A stretch of DNA of 40,195 bases, from positions 212,017 through 252,211 of the forward strand of contig CYUG01000012.1 of NCBI GenBank assembly GCA_001403775.1. Reading direction: 5' to 3'. This DNA is from Dermabacter indicis (lineage in GTDB: Bacteria > Actinomycetota > Actinomycetes > Actinomycetales > Dermabacteraceae). Shown here piece after piece: positions 8,919 through 17,415 of the stretch (within the stretch, counting starts at the first letter, position 1; every line of letters begins with the position of its first letter). The position numbers and the translations under genes are program-made. The notes under the pieces are model-generated. The model searched no databases and had not been told where the DNA came from. It saw only the letters and a list, made by a program, of their open reading frames with translations.

Positions 8919-8937
8919 GGGAGAGCTGGGCTCTCCC
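8919..8937 (-). promoter_or_regulatory. Intercistronic hairpin between speF and potE
   Basis: Perfect 8-bp stem GGGAGAGC/GCTCTCCC with a three-base loop, in the 76-bp gap after the speF stop codon. No T-run follows on the minus strand, so it more likely stabilises the speF mRNA end or tunes potE expression than terminates transcription. Confidence 0.5.
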
Positions 8938-8957
8938 ACCCCAACCGTGCGCTGAAT

Positions 8958-11138
8958 TTACTTGTTGCGGATGACGTAGCCGTAGGCACGCTGGCGACCG
9001 TCTTCTTCGGTCACCATGTGAACGCCCTGGAGCTCAGGAGCGAAGCCGGGCAGCTGGTTGATGCCCTCTTCAAGTGCCATGAAGTAGTCGTACTGCGGGC
9101 CGCCCCAGACCTCACCGGGGACAACCACGACGACACCCGGGGGGTAGGGAAGAGCGCCCTCGGCCGCAACGCGGCCCTTGCACTCTTCGATGGGCAGGTA
9201 GTCGACGTTGCCACGGATGAACTCGACGTTTGCTTCCTGCGGGGTCATTTCGACCTTCGGGAAGTTCTCCTCGCGGAACATGTCCTTCTGGAGCTGAGCA
9301 ACCGTGCGGTTCTTGTAGAAGTCGTGCATCTCCTGGCAGAGCTGGCGGATCGTGTAACCGCGGTAGCGGTCCTCGTGCGCAGCGTAGATCTCGGGGAGCA
9401 CGTCCTGCAGAGGAACGTCGTTCTCGACGGCCTCTTCGAAGCGGCGGAGCGCGGCGACGAGGTTCGAGTACTTCTGGATCGTGTCCGCCGGGGTGAGGAG
9501 GAACAGGATCGAGTTGAGGTCGCACTTCTCGGGAACGATGCCCTGCGTGCGCAGGTAGTTCGCGAGAATGTTCGCCGGGATGCCGAAGTCTTCGTACTCG
9601 AAGCCACCGGTCTTGTTGATGAGGCCCGGCGTGGTGAGCAGGAGCTTCATCGGGTCAACGAAGTACTGACCCTCAACGTAGCTGTCGAAGCCGTGCCACT
9701 GCTCGCCCGGGTGGAACTCGAAGAACTTACGGTTCGAGGCAATGGTCTCGGTGTCGTACGACTCCCAAGGCTTGCCGTCCACCTCGGTGGGAACGAACGG
9801 CTTGAGCATCTTGAGGTTGCCGAGGATGAGCTTACGAGCCTCAATGGAGTTCTTGAGAGCTTCGTCCCACAGCTTCTCGCCGGCGCCGTTCTCGTGCATC
9901 TTGGCGTTGATGTCGAGCGAAGCGAACAGCGGGTAGTAGGGGCTCGTCGAGGCGTGCATCATGTACGAGTTGTTGAACTGGTCAAAGTTCACGTACCGAT
10001 CCTGGCCCTTGATGTGCGAGTCCTTCTTGTGGATCTGCGAGGCCTGCGAGAAGCCAGCCTGCTGCTTGTGCACCGACTGGGTCACGAGGATACCGGGGTC
10101 GTTCTCGTCGAGCTCGAGGAGCATCGGCGAGCCTTCCTTCATGATGTCGATCCATTGCTCGTAGCCAACCCATGCGGAGTCGAACAGGATGTAGTCACAG
10201 AGGTGACCGATCTTGTCGACGACCTGGCGGGCGTTGTAGATCGTGCCGTCGTAGGTGCCGAGCTGGATGATCGCGAGGCGGAACGGGCGCTCAGCCTTTG
10301 CACGCTCGGGGTCAACCTTCTCGAGGCGCTCACGGATGTAGTCCTCTTCGAAGCAGTGCTCGTCGATGCCGCCGATGAGGCCGAACGCGTTACGTGCGGT
10401 CTCGAGGTAGACGGGCTTGCCGCCGGCCATGACGAGGGCGCCGTGGATGTTCGACTTGTGGTTGTTGCGGTCGAACAGCACGAGATCGTCGGGGCCAACA
10501 ACAGCGTTGATGGCAACCTTGTTCGACGACGAGGTGCCGTTGAGGATGAACCAGGTGTTATCGGCGTTGAAGATGCGTGCGGCAGCTTCGGTTGCCTGAA
10601 CGGGCGGGCCGTCGTGGATGAGGAGGTCACCCATGGCGACGTCGGCGTTACAAAGGTCGGTGCGGAAGAGCTCTTCGCCGTAGAAGTCGAAGAAGCGGCG
10701 GCCGGCCGGGTGCTGGCGGAAGAACTGGCCGCCCTGGTGGCCGGGGCAGGCGAACGGCGAGAAGCCGCGGTTGTAGTACTTGGTGAGGGCGCCGAAGAAC
10801 GGGGGGAGAACCTCGTCCTCGAACTTATCGGCGGCAGCGGCAATCTGGCGAGCGAAGTAGTCGCCCTGGAGCTCGTCGAGGGCGATAACGCCGTGGAGAC
10901 CTTCGAGGTTGGTGGTGTCCTTGGTGCTCTTCACGGCGGCAAAAACGGGAATGCCGAAGCCGTAGTCGTTGATCTCGGCAACCTTGCCGGCGTCGATGTC
11001 GTCCTGGTCGAGGATGACCGCCGAGATGTTTGCGAGGTCGCCGCCCTGGAGTGCGGTGAGTTCGTAGCCGGGGATCGGGTGGATCGTTGTGTCAGAGCTG
11101 AGAAGCGCGGCGCTGACTCCGATAGTCCTGCTGAGCAT
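8958..11138 (-). CDS. speF: Inducible/biosynthetic-type ornithine decarboxylase (PLP, fold type I)
   Basis: Decarboxylates ornithine to putrescine with pyridoxal phosphate. The 726 residues match the E. coli SpeC/SpeF length (711-732). Order: an N-terminal wing domain, FACPGHQGGQFFRQHPAGR (about 120-140), LNGTSSSNKVAINAVV, DRNNHKSNIHGAL, IQLGTYDGTIYNARQV, and the PLP-lysine block SVHKQQAGFSQ with Lys at about residue 358. The C-terminal domain carries LPYPPGVVVVVPGEVWGG. These blocks match E. coli ornithine decarboxylase as remembered better than CadA or AdiA, so ornithine is the likely substrate. ATG 11138 is chosen over upstream in-frame starts because AAGGAAAG lies 5 bases before it and homology begins there. 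It forms an operon with potE. Confidence 0.94.
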   Translation of the reverse strand: MLSRTIGVSAALLSSDTTIHPIPGYELTALQGGDLANISAVILDQDDIDAGKVAEINDYGFGIPVFAAVKSTKDTTNLEGLHGVIALDELQGDYFARQIAAAADKFEDEVLPPFFGALTKYYNRGFSPFACPGHQGGQFFRQHPAGRRFFDFYGEELFRTDLCNADVAMGDLLIHDGPPVQATEAAARIFNADNTWFILNGTSSSNKVAINAVVGPDDLVLFDRNNHKSNIHGALVMAGGKPVYLETARNAFGLIGGIDEHCFEEDYIRERLEKVDPERAKAERPFRLAIIQLGTYDGTIYNARQVVDKIGHLCDYILFDSAWVGYEQWIDIMKEGSPMLLELDENDPGILVTQSVHKQQAGFSQASQIHKKDSHIKGQDRYVNFDQFNNSYMMHASTSPYYPLFASLDINAKMHENGAGEKLWDEALKNSIEARKLILGNLKMLKPFVPTEVDGKPWESYDTETIASNRKFFEFHPGEQWHGFDSYVEGQYFVDPMKLLLTTPGLINKTGGFEYEDFGIPANILANYLRTQGIVPEKCDLNSILFLLTPADTIQKYSNLVAALRRFEEAVENDVPLQDVLPEIYAAHEDRYRGYTIRQLCQEMHDFYKNRTVAQLQKDMFREENFPKVEMTPQEANVEFIRGNVDYLPIEECKGRVAAEGALPYPPGVVVVVPGEVWGGPQYDYFMALEEGINQLPGFAPELQGVHMVTEEDGRQRAYGYVIRNK

Positions 11139-11670
11139 TTTCACTTTCCTTGCATTGGAGAAATCTCGTCGGCACAACTTTGTCCGACATCTAGAAGCTA
11201 CACCCGGGTTTTCATGCATTTCTAGGGAGTTAAGTCCCTTCATTTGTGCCTTTAACAGAAAGTTCATGTAGGTCACATCGACAATTTGCGTGGGGCGTCC
11301 TTTTGTGGGATCCTCCGCGGCTGCGCACAAGTCTGTCCGCATAGTGATCTGGTACAAGTGGTCGGTTTTGGTGCTCTCGGGGTGCTCACCTGCAAGTTTA
11401 GCGATCTAAGAGACCGACGGTGTCGTGCGCAACATTGTGACGAAGGTGACAGTGGCAGTCCGCGGATCCGGGGCGCTCGACGCGGGTTCTGGTGGCGCCA
11501 GTGCAACGCGGTGAAAACGAATGCAAGGGCCGACCGATAGGTAAATAATTCATTTTGCGGTAGTCGCGAAAATGCTTGTTATGAAAAAGCATTTCTGTGG
11601 TCTTTTAAATTACCCAAAGATGCTTCATGCTTGGCGGCTGTGCGGGCTGGAGGGGCGGCGCTTGCTGCAC
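11139..11670. other. Non-coding gap: speF upstream region and amylosucrase 3' end
   Basis: No credible gene. On the minus strand it holds the promoter and leader of speF. The reading frame is open upstream of ATG 11138 for 73 codons but shows no recognisable sequence, and no SpeFL-like ornithine-sensing leader peptide is apparent. A small dyad, AGGGA/TCCCT (about 11224-11240), lies in the leader. The 11535-11635 part is AT-rich compared with its surroundings. Confidence 0.5.
11570..11594 (-). terminator. AT-rich hairpin, possible terminator of the amylosucrase gene
   Basis: 8-bp stem AAATGCTT (11570-11577) with AAGCATTT (11587-11594), about 80 bp after the amylosucrase stop codon on the minus strand. 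On that strand the 3' arm runs into TTTTCG. The stem is AT-rich, so its strength is uncertain. Confidence 0.4.
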
Positions 11671-14076
11671 CTATATTTGCGCCGTCGTCCGTTCCGGGCC
11701 GAGGAACCACAGCGTCGCGTACGGCTGGATCATGAGCTGCTCCACGTCGAGGTTCCATTCGACCCCGGCGATCGCCTCGCGTGGCGATGATCCCACGAAC
11801 TCGCGCAAGAACCCAGGATCGAGCGGCACGGGATACTCGCTCATATTGAACACCTCGAGCATGTCGCTGAGCGGGTGGTCGCGATGAAGAACCAGAAGTC
11901 GCGCATCGGGCGCCTCCACGACCGTGGACGACACGCTCGCGTGGAGCTGCGGCAATCCCTTGCGCACGCGAACGAGATGCAAGAAACGAGAGAGCACCTG
12001 GGCGGCGGCGACCGTCGGACCCGAAACCGAACCCGAGCCCGCACCGGGCTGCACCCCTTCGCCGACCGACGCAAGCGCCTCCTGCGCGAGGTCCCAGTCC
12101 ATGCGGGGGCGGTGCACCCAGCGGTTATCATCGGCGTGGGCGGGGTCATCGGCCCAGTTTGGGTCGTTGAGCATGCCGAGCTCATCGCCCATATAGAGCA
12201 GTGGCTGCCCGCCGAAGCCAAGCATGGCTGCGTGCAGGAGGGTAATGCGGTCGATCGCGAGGGCGATGTCGCTTTCGCGCCCCGATTTCAGTGCTTTCTC
12301 GAGTCCCGCGAGCGAGGCGAGGGAGCCGCTTATGCGCTTGTCGCCCGTTGCGGGGTTGTGCTGGAACACGAGGCCCTCGGCGAAACTTCCGGGGAATTCA
12401 CCTGAGTAGAACTCGGAGAGGAAGGCGCGGTGCGCGAATCCGTCGAGGCCGGCGTCGGCAGCATCGGCATCGGTGACGGCCCAACCAATGTCATCGTGGC
12501 AGCGCACGTAGCTTCCCCACGTGGTGTTCGCCGGTTTTGGCGGGAACTTTGCGAGCGCCACGCGCAAGAGGGTGGTGTCGCGCGAAGCGAGGGCGCTCCA
12601 GAACTGCACCATGTAGCTGTTGTGGTACGCCATGTCGGAGAGCTTGCCGGCGTGCTCGCCTACACCGAGGTATCCCACGAGATCCTGCGGGCCCACGATC
12701 GCTTCGGCTTTGATGGCGAGCGCAGGAGCGGCGATGCGGGCGGCGGCGCGCAGGGCACGCGTCAGGAAATGCACTTCGGGCAGATTCTGCGAATCGGTAC
12801 CTTTGCGCTTCCACGTGAACGCAATGGCATCGAGACGCAGCAGGTCCACGCCGTGATTCGCGAGGTTGCACACGATCTCCACGAACTCGCAGAACACATC
12901 CGGGTTCGCCCAGTTCAAGTCCCACTGGAATTCATTGAACGTGGTCCACACCCAACGCTGCAGATCGTGATCGAACGTGAAGTTGCCGGGCGCAAAATCG
13001 GGGAAGATCTCAGGCAGCGATGTTTCCCATTCGTCCGGCTCCGTGCGGTCGGGGAACGTGAGGAAGTAGTTGAGGTATTTTTCTTCGCCGGCCATCGCGC
13101 GCCTCACCCACTCGTGCTCTTTCGCGACGTGGTTTAACACGAGGTCGAGCTCGAGGCTCATACCTTTCTTATGCAGCGCACTCGCGAGGGACTCGAGGTC
13201 TCGCATGGTGCCGAGATCCTCGCGCACCTTCCCGTAGTCCTTGACGGCGTAGCCACCGTCGGAATTACCCTCTCGCGGCTCGAGCAGCGGCATGAGATGA
13301 AGGTGCGTCACGCCCAGAGCCTCGAGGTAGTCCAGGTGGCCTTCAACGCCGCGCAGGTTCTTCGCAAAGCGATCCGCGTAGGTCACATAGGCGAGCTGGC
13401 GTGGATCCTGTAGCCAGTCGGGGGAGAGGAGGCGCTCTTCGTCGAGGGTGCGCAACTCTTCACGGCGTTCGACCATGGCCTTCGCAACGATGCCGAGCAC
13501 GCGTTCGAAAGTCTCGTTGGCCCTGTCACCGTAGATCATGCTGAGGCCGCGGCGCAGATCGTTGCCGTAGCGGGTAAGGCGAAGGTCAAAACTGGTCTCG
13601 AGGTGACGGTCGCGCGTGCGGAGGTTGGCGTGCTCAGGCATGCTCTTCGGTGGTGTGGTGACGGGCTTGCGCTCGCTCGCAGGCAGAGGGGCGGCATGGG
13701 TCTGGCGCTTTTCGGGAGGTAGGTGGGTGCTGGGCGTGGGTTCGGCGGCGCTGTGCGGGATGGCGGCGGGGGTGGTGCCGCTGGCTGCGGTGGCCGAGGG
13801 GGCTTCAGTGTCCGACGCTTGCATGCTTATGGCCGGTTTCTGCGTGCTCTGGCCCGACGCTTGCCCGTTATTCACTGGTTTCTGGGGGCTGTGGTCCGAT
13901 GTGTCCCTGCTTTCCGCGGGCCCTTGCCTGCCATGGTCCCGTGTTTCCCTGTTACTCGCCGGTTCTTGCGCGCTGTGGTCTCGTGCTTCCTTGCTCTTCG
14001 CGCTCGTCGCATTCGCGCGGCCTTTTTCCGACGAAACTGCTGGTTGTGAGTGCTTTTTTCTGCCGAAGAGTGCCAC
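11671..14076 (-). CDS. Amylosucrase-like GH13 glucosyltransferase with a long repeat-rich N-terminal tail
   Basis: Probably transfers glucose from sucrose to glucans. Of 801 residues, about 150-795 are an amylosucrase-type GH13 protein. The four GH13 regions are ELDLVLNH (I), [12 protein letters not shown] with nucleophile Asp416 (II), AIKAEAIVG with acid/base Glu458 (III) and VRCHDDIGW near 525 (IV); the last is characteristic of amylosucrases. Residues 1-145 are extra: a Ser/Gln/Pro/His-rich, probably disordered tail containing about four 14-residue repeats (type [14 protein letters not shown]). No signal peptide is seen. The start is GTG 14076, with AAAGGA about 8 bases upstream. It is transcribed away from nrdD. 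Sucrose isomerase or trehalose synthase activity is less likely given the CHDDIGW motif. Confidence 0.88.
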   Translation of the reverse strand: MALFGRKKHSQPAVSSEKGRANATSAKSKEARDHSAQEPASNRETRDHGRQGPAESRDTSDHSPQKPVNNGQASGQSTQKPAISMQASDTEAPSATAASGTTPAAIPHSAAEPTPSTHLPPEKRQTHAAPLPASERKPVTTPPKSMPEHANLRTRDRHLETSFDLRLTRYGNDLRRGLSMIYGDRANETFERVLGIVAKAMVERREELRTLDEERLLSPDWLQDPRQLAYVTYADRFAKNLRGVEGHLDYLEALGVTHLHLMPLLEPREGNSDGGYAVKDYGKVREDLGTMRDLESLASALHKKGMSLELDLVLNHVAKEHEWVRRAMAGEEKYLNYFLTFPDRTEPDEWETSLPEIFPDFAPGNFTFDHDLQRWVWTTFNEFQWDLNWANPDVFCEFVEIVCNLANHGVDLLRLDAIAFTWKRKGTDSQNLPEVHFLTRALRAAARIAAPALAIKAEAIVGPQDLVGYLGVGEHAGKLSDMAYHNSYMVQFWSALASRDTTLLRVALAKFPPKPANTTWGSYVRCHDDIGWAVTDADAADAGLDGFAHRAFLSEFYSGEFPGSFAEGLVFQHNPATGDKRISGSLASLAGLEKALKSGRESDIALAIDRITLLHAAMLGFGGQPLLYMGDELGMLNDPNWADDPAHADDNRWVHRPRMDWDLAQEALASVGEGVQPGAGSGSVSGPTVAAAQVLSRFLHLVRVRKGLPQLHASVSSTVVEAPDARLLVLHRDHPLSDMLEVFNMSEYPVPLDPGFLREFVGSSPREAIAGVEWNLDVEQLMIQPYATLWFLGPERTTAQI
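13793..14002 (-). repeat. 42-bp tandem repeats inside the amylosucrase 5' coding region
   Basis: Four units of exactly 42 bp begin at 13835, 13877, 13919 and 13961, each opening with GGTTTCT or a close variant; a partial unit lies at about 13793-13834. On the minus strand each unit encodes 14 residues, such as [14 protein letters not shown] and [14 protein letters not shown]. The units have diverged, so the array is not recent. The phase is kept at multiples of three. Confidence 0.75.
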
Positions 14077-14242
14077 GGGAGGGTCCTTTGCTGTGAGGGG
14101 CCGTTGCTCCTCGACAAGTCTATCGGCCTACTCCGTGGAAGTTCGGGGACTCTGCGCCACCTATTGCGTAAACCCAGCTCACCCAGCCTTCGCTGGAATC
14201 GGCACCTGCTGATGCTTGCTTCCCGAGATCTGCGATCACGAA

Positions 14243-14303
14243 AGTGGTGAAAAATCGCTGCCTCGCGTCGAAAATCAATCATCTAACGCGGTTATTCACC
14301 ACT
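14243..14303. repeat. Intergenic palindrome, family D copy (61 bp)
   Basis: Left arm GAAAGTGGTGAAAAATCGC (14240-14258) faces GCGGTTATTCACCACTTTC (14288-14306); 17 of 19 arm positions pair. It shares the GTGGTGAAAAATCGC block with the copy at 2457. Unlike most elements here it lies between divergent genes (amylosucrase and nrdD). Confidence 0.6.
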
Positions 14304-14379
14304 TTCATAAATCTGGATGCGCGACGAGCCACCTCCGGGACGCTCGTCCCGATCTGTGCGGCTGTAGCCGCCACAGAAA

Positions 14380-14426
14380 CCACTACATGTTGTGGCCTCC
14401 GCGTGTCGCGCCACAATATGTACCGG
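14380..14426 (+). promoter_or_regulatory. Pair of NrdR-like boxes upstream of nrdD
   Basis: Two 16-bp palindromic sites, CCACTACATGTTGTGG (14380-14395) and CCACAATATGTACCGG (14411-14426), resemble the NrdR consensus (ACACwATATwTwGTGT-like). Their starts are 31 bp apart, three helical turns, which is the spacing known for paired NrdR boxes at ribonucleotide reductase promoters. They lie 104 bp before the nrdD start. NrdR itself is not in this window. Confidence 0.65.
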
Positions 14427-14428
14427 GC

Positions 14429-14512
14429 GAGAGTGAATCTGGGTGGGTAGCCGAGGAGGGCGTCCCGTGGCGCCGTCGGCACAGAAAACCCACTCTCACC
14501 ACCACCCATTTT
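14429..14512 (+). promoter_or_regulatory. Possible structured leader of nrdD with competing helices
   Basis: GAGAGTG (14429-14435) can pair with CACTCTC (14491-14497), while GGGTGG (14441-14446) can pair with CCACCC (14502-14507), which is followed by ATTTTT. The two helices cross and so exclude each other unless they form a pseudoknot; this could be an attenuator. It matches no riboswitch class I recognise, and chance pairing is possible. Confidence 0.25.
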
Positions 14513-14529
14513 TGCGATAGGAGCGCACC

Positions 14530-16389
14530 ATGCCTGCACGCCCGAATTCTGAGCGCACGCTAGTGGACCCGATCTCGACGATCAACGACTACCTCGCCCG
14601 CGCTGATTGGCGCGTGAACGCGAATGCCAACCAGGGCTACAGTGTGGGCGGTCTCGTGCTCAACTCGGCGGGCAAGCTCGTAGCGAACTATTGGCTCGAC
14701 GAAGTTTTCAGTGAGGAGGCCGCTCGCGCTCACCGCGAGGGTGACATCTATATCCATGACCTCGACATGCTCACCGGATATTGCGCCGGGTGGTCGCTGC
14801 GCACGCTGCTTCAAGAAGGTTTCAACGGTGTTCCGGGCGCAATTGCCTCGGCGCCGCCGAAGCATTTCTCGAGTGCGTGCGGGCAGATCGTGAATTTCCT
14901 CGGCACCCTGCAAAACGAGTGGGCTGGCGCGCAAGCGTTCAGTTCATTCGATACATATATGGCGCCTTTTGTGAGGCTTGATTCGATGAGCTATAGCGAA
15001 ATTCGCCAGAACATGCAAGAACTCATCTATAACCTCAATGTGCCGAGCCGCTGGGGAAGCCAGTGCCCGTTCACGAACCTCACCTTTGATTGGAACTGCC
15101 CCGAGGATCTCAAGGATCAGTACCCGATTGTAGGTGGCGAGGTGTGCGACTTTACGTACGGCGAGCTGCAAGAGGAAATGGACCTCATCAATCGCGCCTA
15201 CATTGACGTGATGACCGAGGGGGACGCAAATGGGCGCGTGTTTACTTTCCCCATTCCCACCTACAACATCACGCGCGATTTTGATTGGGACTCGCCGAAC
15301 ACCGAGCGCCTGTTCACGATGACGGCGAAGTATGGCCTCCCGTACTTCCAAAACTTCATCAACTCGGAGCTTGACCCCGGGCAGATTCGCTCGATGTGCT
15401 GCCGCCTTCAGCTTGATTTGCGCGAACTCCTCAAGCGCGGCAATGGTCTTTTTGGTAGCGCTGAGCTGACTGGCTCGATCGGCGTGATCACGATGAATAT
15501 GGCGCGCCTCGGCTACCTTCACAAGGGGGATGAGCACGCGCTCGTGAACGCTCTCGATCGCCTCCTCGAACTCGGGAAAGACACGCTTGAGAAGCGCCGC
15601 GCGAGCGTGCAGGAGCTCATCGATCGCGGACTCTACCCGTATACGAAGCGCTACATGGGTCACCTCGGCAACCACTTCTCGACGCTCGGTGTGAACGGCA
15701 TGAATGAAATGGTGCGCAATTTTACGGGCGACACCGAGAACCTCGTGACGGATACGGGTCGCGCGATGTGCGTGCGCATCCTTGACCATATTCGCGAAAA
15801 GATGGTGCAGTTCCAGGAGGAGACGGGGAACCTCTATAACCTCGAGGCCACTCCGGCGGAAGGTGCAACGTATCGCCTCGCCAAAGCTGATCGTGAACGC
15901 TTCCCCGGTATTCTCCAGGCCGGCACGGATGAAAATCCGTATTACACGAATTCCTCGCAGATTCCCGTGGGCGCTACCGAGGATCCGTTTGAGGCACTCG
16001 AATGGCAAGACGAGCTGCAAACCAAATACACCGGCGGCACCGTGCTGCACCTTTACATGAATGAGCAAATGAGTTCGCCCGAGGCCGCGAAACAGCTCGT
16101 GAAGCGTGCCCTCTCGAACTTCCATCTTCCGTATCTCACGATTACTCCAACCTTCTCGATCTGCCCGAGCCACGGCTACCTCAAGGGGGAACACCACGAG
16201 TGCCCCACATGCGGCGAGGCGTGTGAAGTGTGGACGCGTGTCATGGGTTATCACCGGCCGGTAAGCTCGTTCAATATCGGGAAAAAAGGCGAATTCGAAG
16301 AGCGCACATTTTTCACGGAAAGCGCGGCCGGAAACCACGGGAAAATCACGGGTTCCGACGCTCGCTCGGCAACCGTCGTGACTGCATGA
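14530..16389 (+). CDS. nrdD: Anaerobic (class III) ribonucleoside-triphosphate reductase
   Basis: Reduces NTPs to dNTPs without oxygen using a glycyl radical. In 619 residues the conserved blocks include the catalytic-barrel segment SVGGLVLNSAGKLVANYW near the N-terminus, FFG-type SQCPFTNLTFDW, a C-terminal zinc site CPTCGEAC with an upstream CPSH, and the radical glycine in RVMGYHRP (about Gly573). The N-terminal ATP-cone of the E. coli enzyme is absent: homology to the barrel begins within about 15 residues of the start, so allosteric control by an ATP-cone is lacking. ATG 14530 has AGGAG at 14520-14524. The last residues (GSDARSATVVTA) coincide with a copy of the dispersed motif and look like an added tail. 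It overlaps nrdG by 4 bp. Confidence 0.95.
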   Translation: MPARPNSERTLVDPISTINDYLARADWRVNANANQGYSVGGLVLNSAGKLVANYWLDEVFSEEAARAHREGDIYIHDLDMLTGYCAGWSLRTLLQEGFNGVPGAIASAPPKHFSSACGQIVNFLGTLQNEWAGAQAFSSFDTYMAPFVRLDSMSYSEIRQNMQELIYNLNVPSRWGSQCPFTNLTFDWNCPEDLKDQYPIVGGEVCDFTYGELQEEMDLINRAYIDVMTEGDANGRVFTFPIPTYNITRDFDWDSPNTERLFTMTAKYGLPYFQNFINSELDPGQIRSMCCRLQLDLRELLKRGNGLFGSAELTGSIGVITMNMARLGYLHKGDEHALVNALDRLLELGKDTLEKRRASVQELIDRGLYPYTKRYMGHLGNHFSTLGVNGMNEMVRNFTGDTENLVTDTGRAMCVRILDHIREKMVQFQEETGNLYNLEATPAEGATYRLAKADRERFPGILQAGTDENPYYTNSSQIPVGATEDPFEALEWQDELQTKYTGGTVLHLYMNEQMSSPEAAKQLVKRALSNFHLPYLTITPTFSICPSHGYLKGEHHECPTCGEACEVWTRVMGYHRPVSSFNIGKKGEFEERTFFTESAAGNHGKITGSDARSATVVTA

Positions 16390-17189
16390 GCGCACGCTCC
16401 ACCCCGCTTGCGGCGGAGGATCTGCGAATCGCGGGCCTCGTGCCCCTTTCGACCGTGGATTGGCCCGGCCAGCTCGCGGCTACCCTGTTTCTCCAGGGGT
16501 GCCCGTGGAGGTGCAGCTATTGCCACAATCGGGCGATTCTCGATCCGCGCACACCGGGCATGGTGCCGTGGGGTGAGGTGCGTACCTTGCTCGAGCGGCG
16601 CCGTGGTCTGCTTGACGGCGTCGTCTTTTCCGGTGGCGAGGCGACGCTCCAGCGTGCCCTCATCCCTGGGCTTCAAGAAGTGCGGGCGCTCGGGTTTCGC
16701 ACAGGTCTCCACACGGGAGGTGCGTTCCCGTCCCGGATTCACGACATCGTGTCCTCGGATCTAAGCGGGCCACTCGTCGATTGGGTCGGCTTCGACCTCA
16801 AAGCTCCGCCTGAGGTCTTTGAGGAAACCGTCGGGCTGAGAAGCGTGAGCCCGAACGCGAGTCGCGCCTTCGAACGCTCCCGCGAATCATTTGTCGCGCT
16901 CGTGCGCGCAGGTGTTGATGTTGAGCTTCGCACGACGCTGAGTCCTGCGCTCGCGCCCTATGCGCCGCGGATCGCCGAGGTCGCGGCCGATCTTTGGCGC
17001 GAGTCCGGAGCAGAACGCGATCGCCGAATCCTCGTGTTTCAGCAAGCGCGAGCCGATGGCGCACCCGCAGACTTTGCGCGGGCCCTTCCCGAAAAATCTC
17101 GGTGGGACCGCATGTTTGCGTCGGTCGTCGAGAGTGCGCAGCGCACGGCCGAAATCGTGCGTCTTCGCGTGGCGACGCGCGTGTCGTGA
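16386..17189 (+). CDS. nrdG: Anaerobic ribonucleotide reductase activating enzyme (radical SAM)
   Basis: Installs the glycyl radical on NrdD using S-adenosylmethionine and a 4Fe-4S cluster. The 267-residue protein has the CxxxCxxC cluster motif GCPWRCSYCHN with Cys39, Cys43 and Cys46, and the SAM-binding GGE in VFSGGEATLQ. It is longer than E. coli NrdG (about 154 residues) and resembles the longer actinobacterial/pyruvate-formate-lyase-activase-like form. The ATG at 16386 sits in an ATGA overlap with the nrdD stop, implying translational coupling. The stop is followed 4 bases later by a perfect family B palindrome that probably marks the transcript end. Confidence 0.93.
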   Translation: MSARSTPLAAEDLRIAGLVPLSTVDWPGQLAATLFLQGCPWRCSYCHNRAILDPRTPGMVPWGEVRTLLERRRGLLDGVVFSGGEATLQRALIPGLQEVRALGFRTGLHTGGAFPSRIHDIVSSDLSGPLVDWVGFDLKAPPEVFEETVGLRSVSPNASRAFERSRESFVALVRAGVDVELRTTLSPALAPYAPRIAEVAADLWRESGAERDRRILVFQQARADGAPADFARALPEKSRWDRMFASVVESAQRTAEIVRLRVATRVS

Positions 17190-17192
17190 AAA

Positions 17193-17250
17193 CTGCACCC
17201 AACGTTTGCGGCGGAACGGAGCCGAATACCACCACAAACGTTGGGTGCAG
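17193..17250. repeat. Intergenic palindrome, family B copy (58 bp)
   Basis: 19-bp arms CTGCACCCAACGTTTGCGG (17193-17211) and CCACAAACGTTGGGTGCAG (17232-17250) pair with one C/T difference around a 20-base loop. The 48-bp core 17198-17245 aligns without gaps to 19701-19748, including much of the loop. It begins 4 bases after the nrdG stop codon and lies before the 5'-nucleotidase gene. Confidence 0.85.
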
Positions 17251-17415
17251 ATGCGGAATGAAGCGCGAGGCGACTGTGGCGTGGCGGGCGTCGGGCCGGG
17301 GCGGCTCGTCGCCGTTCACCCATCTGTAACCGTGCTCACCCCGAGGCGCAAAGTTGGCGGCGTAGCCTCGAGCCGCTTCCCACTTTCCCAGCCGCGTACT
17401 CCGTGAGGATTGTTC

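Noticed and set aside
9018-11225. Open frame of 735 codons on the + strand opposite speF
   Set aside because: It is an antisense shadow of a strongly conserved gene; in GC-rich DNA the codon bias of one strand keeps frames open on the other. The translation is Val/Glu/Leu-rich with no recognisable domain.
11139-11357. Upstream in-frame extension of speF by 73 codons
   Set aside because: The extension lacks similarity to ornithine decarboxylases, while ATG 11138 has a well-placed ribosome binding site and gives the family's usual length.
13793-14002. 42-bp periodic repeats considered as a CRISPR array
   Set aside because: Units are contiguous without spacers, diverged, in frame with the amylosucrase gene and encode 14-residue repeats.
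14429-14512. nrdD leader considered as a cobalamin or other known riboswitch
   Set aside because: No B12-box or other class-defining core could be found; only generic helices remain.
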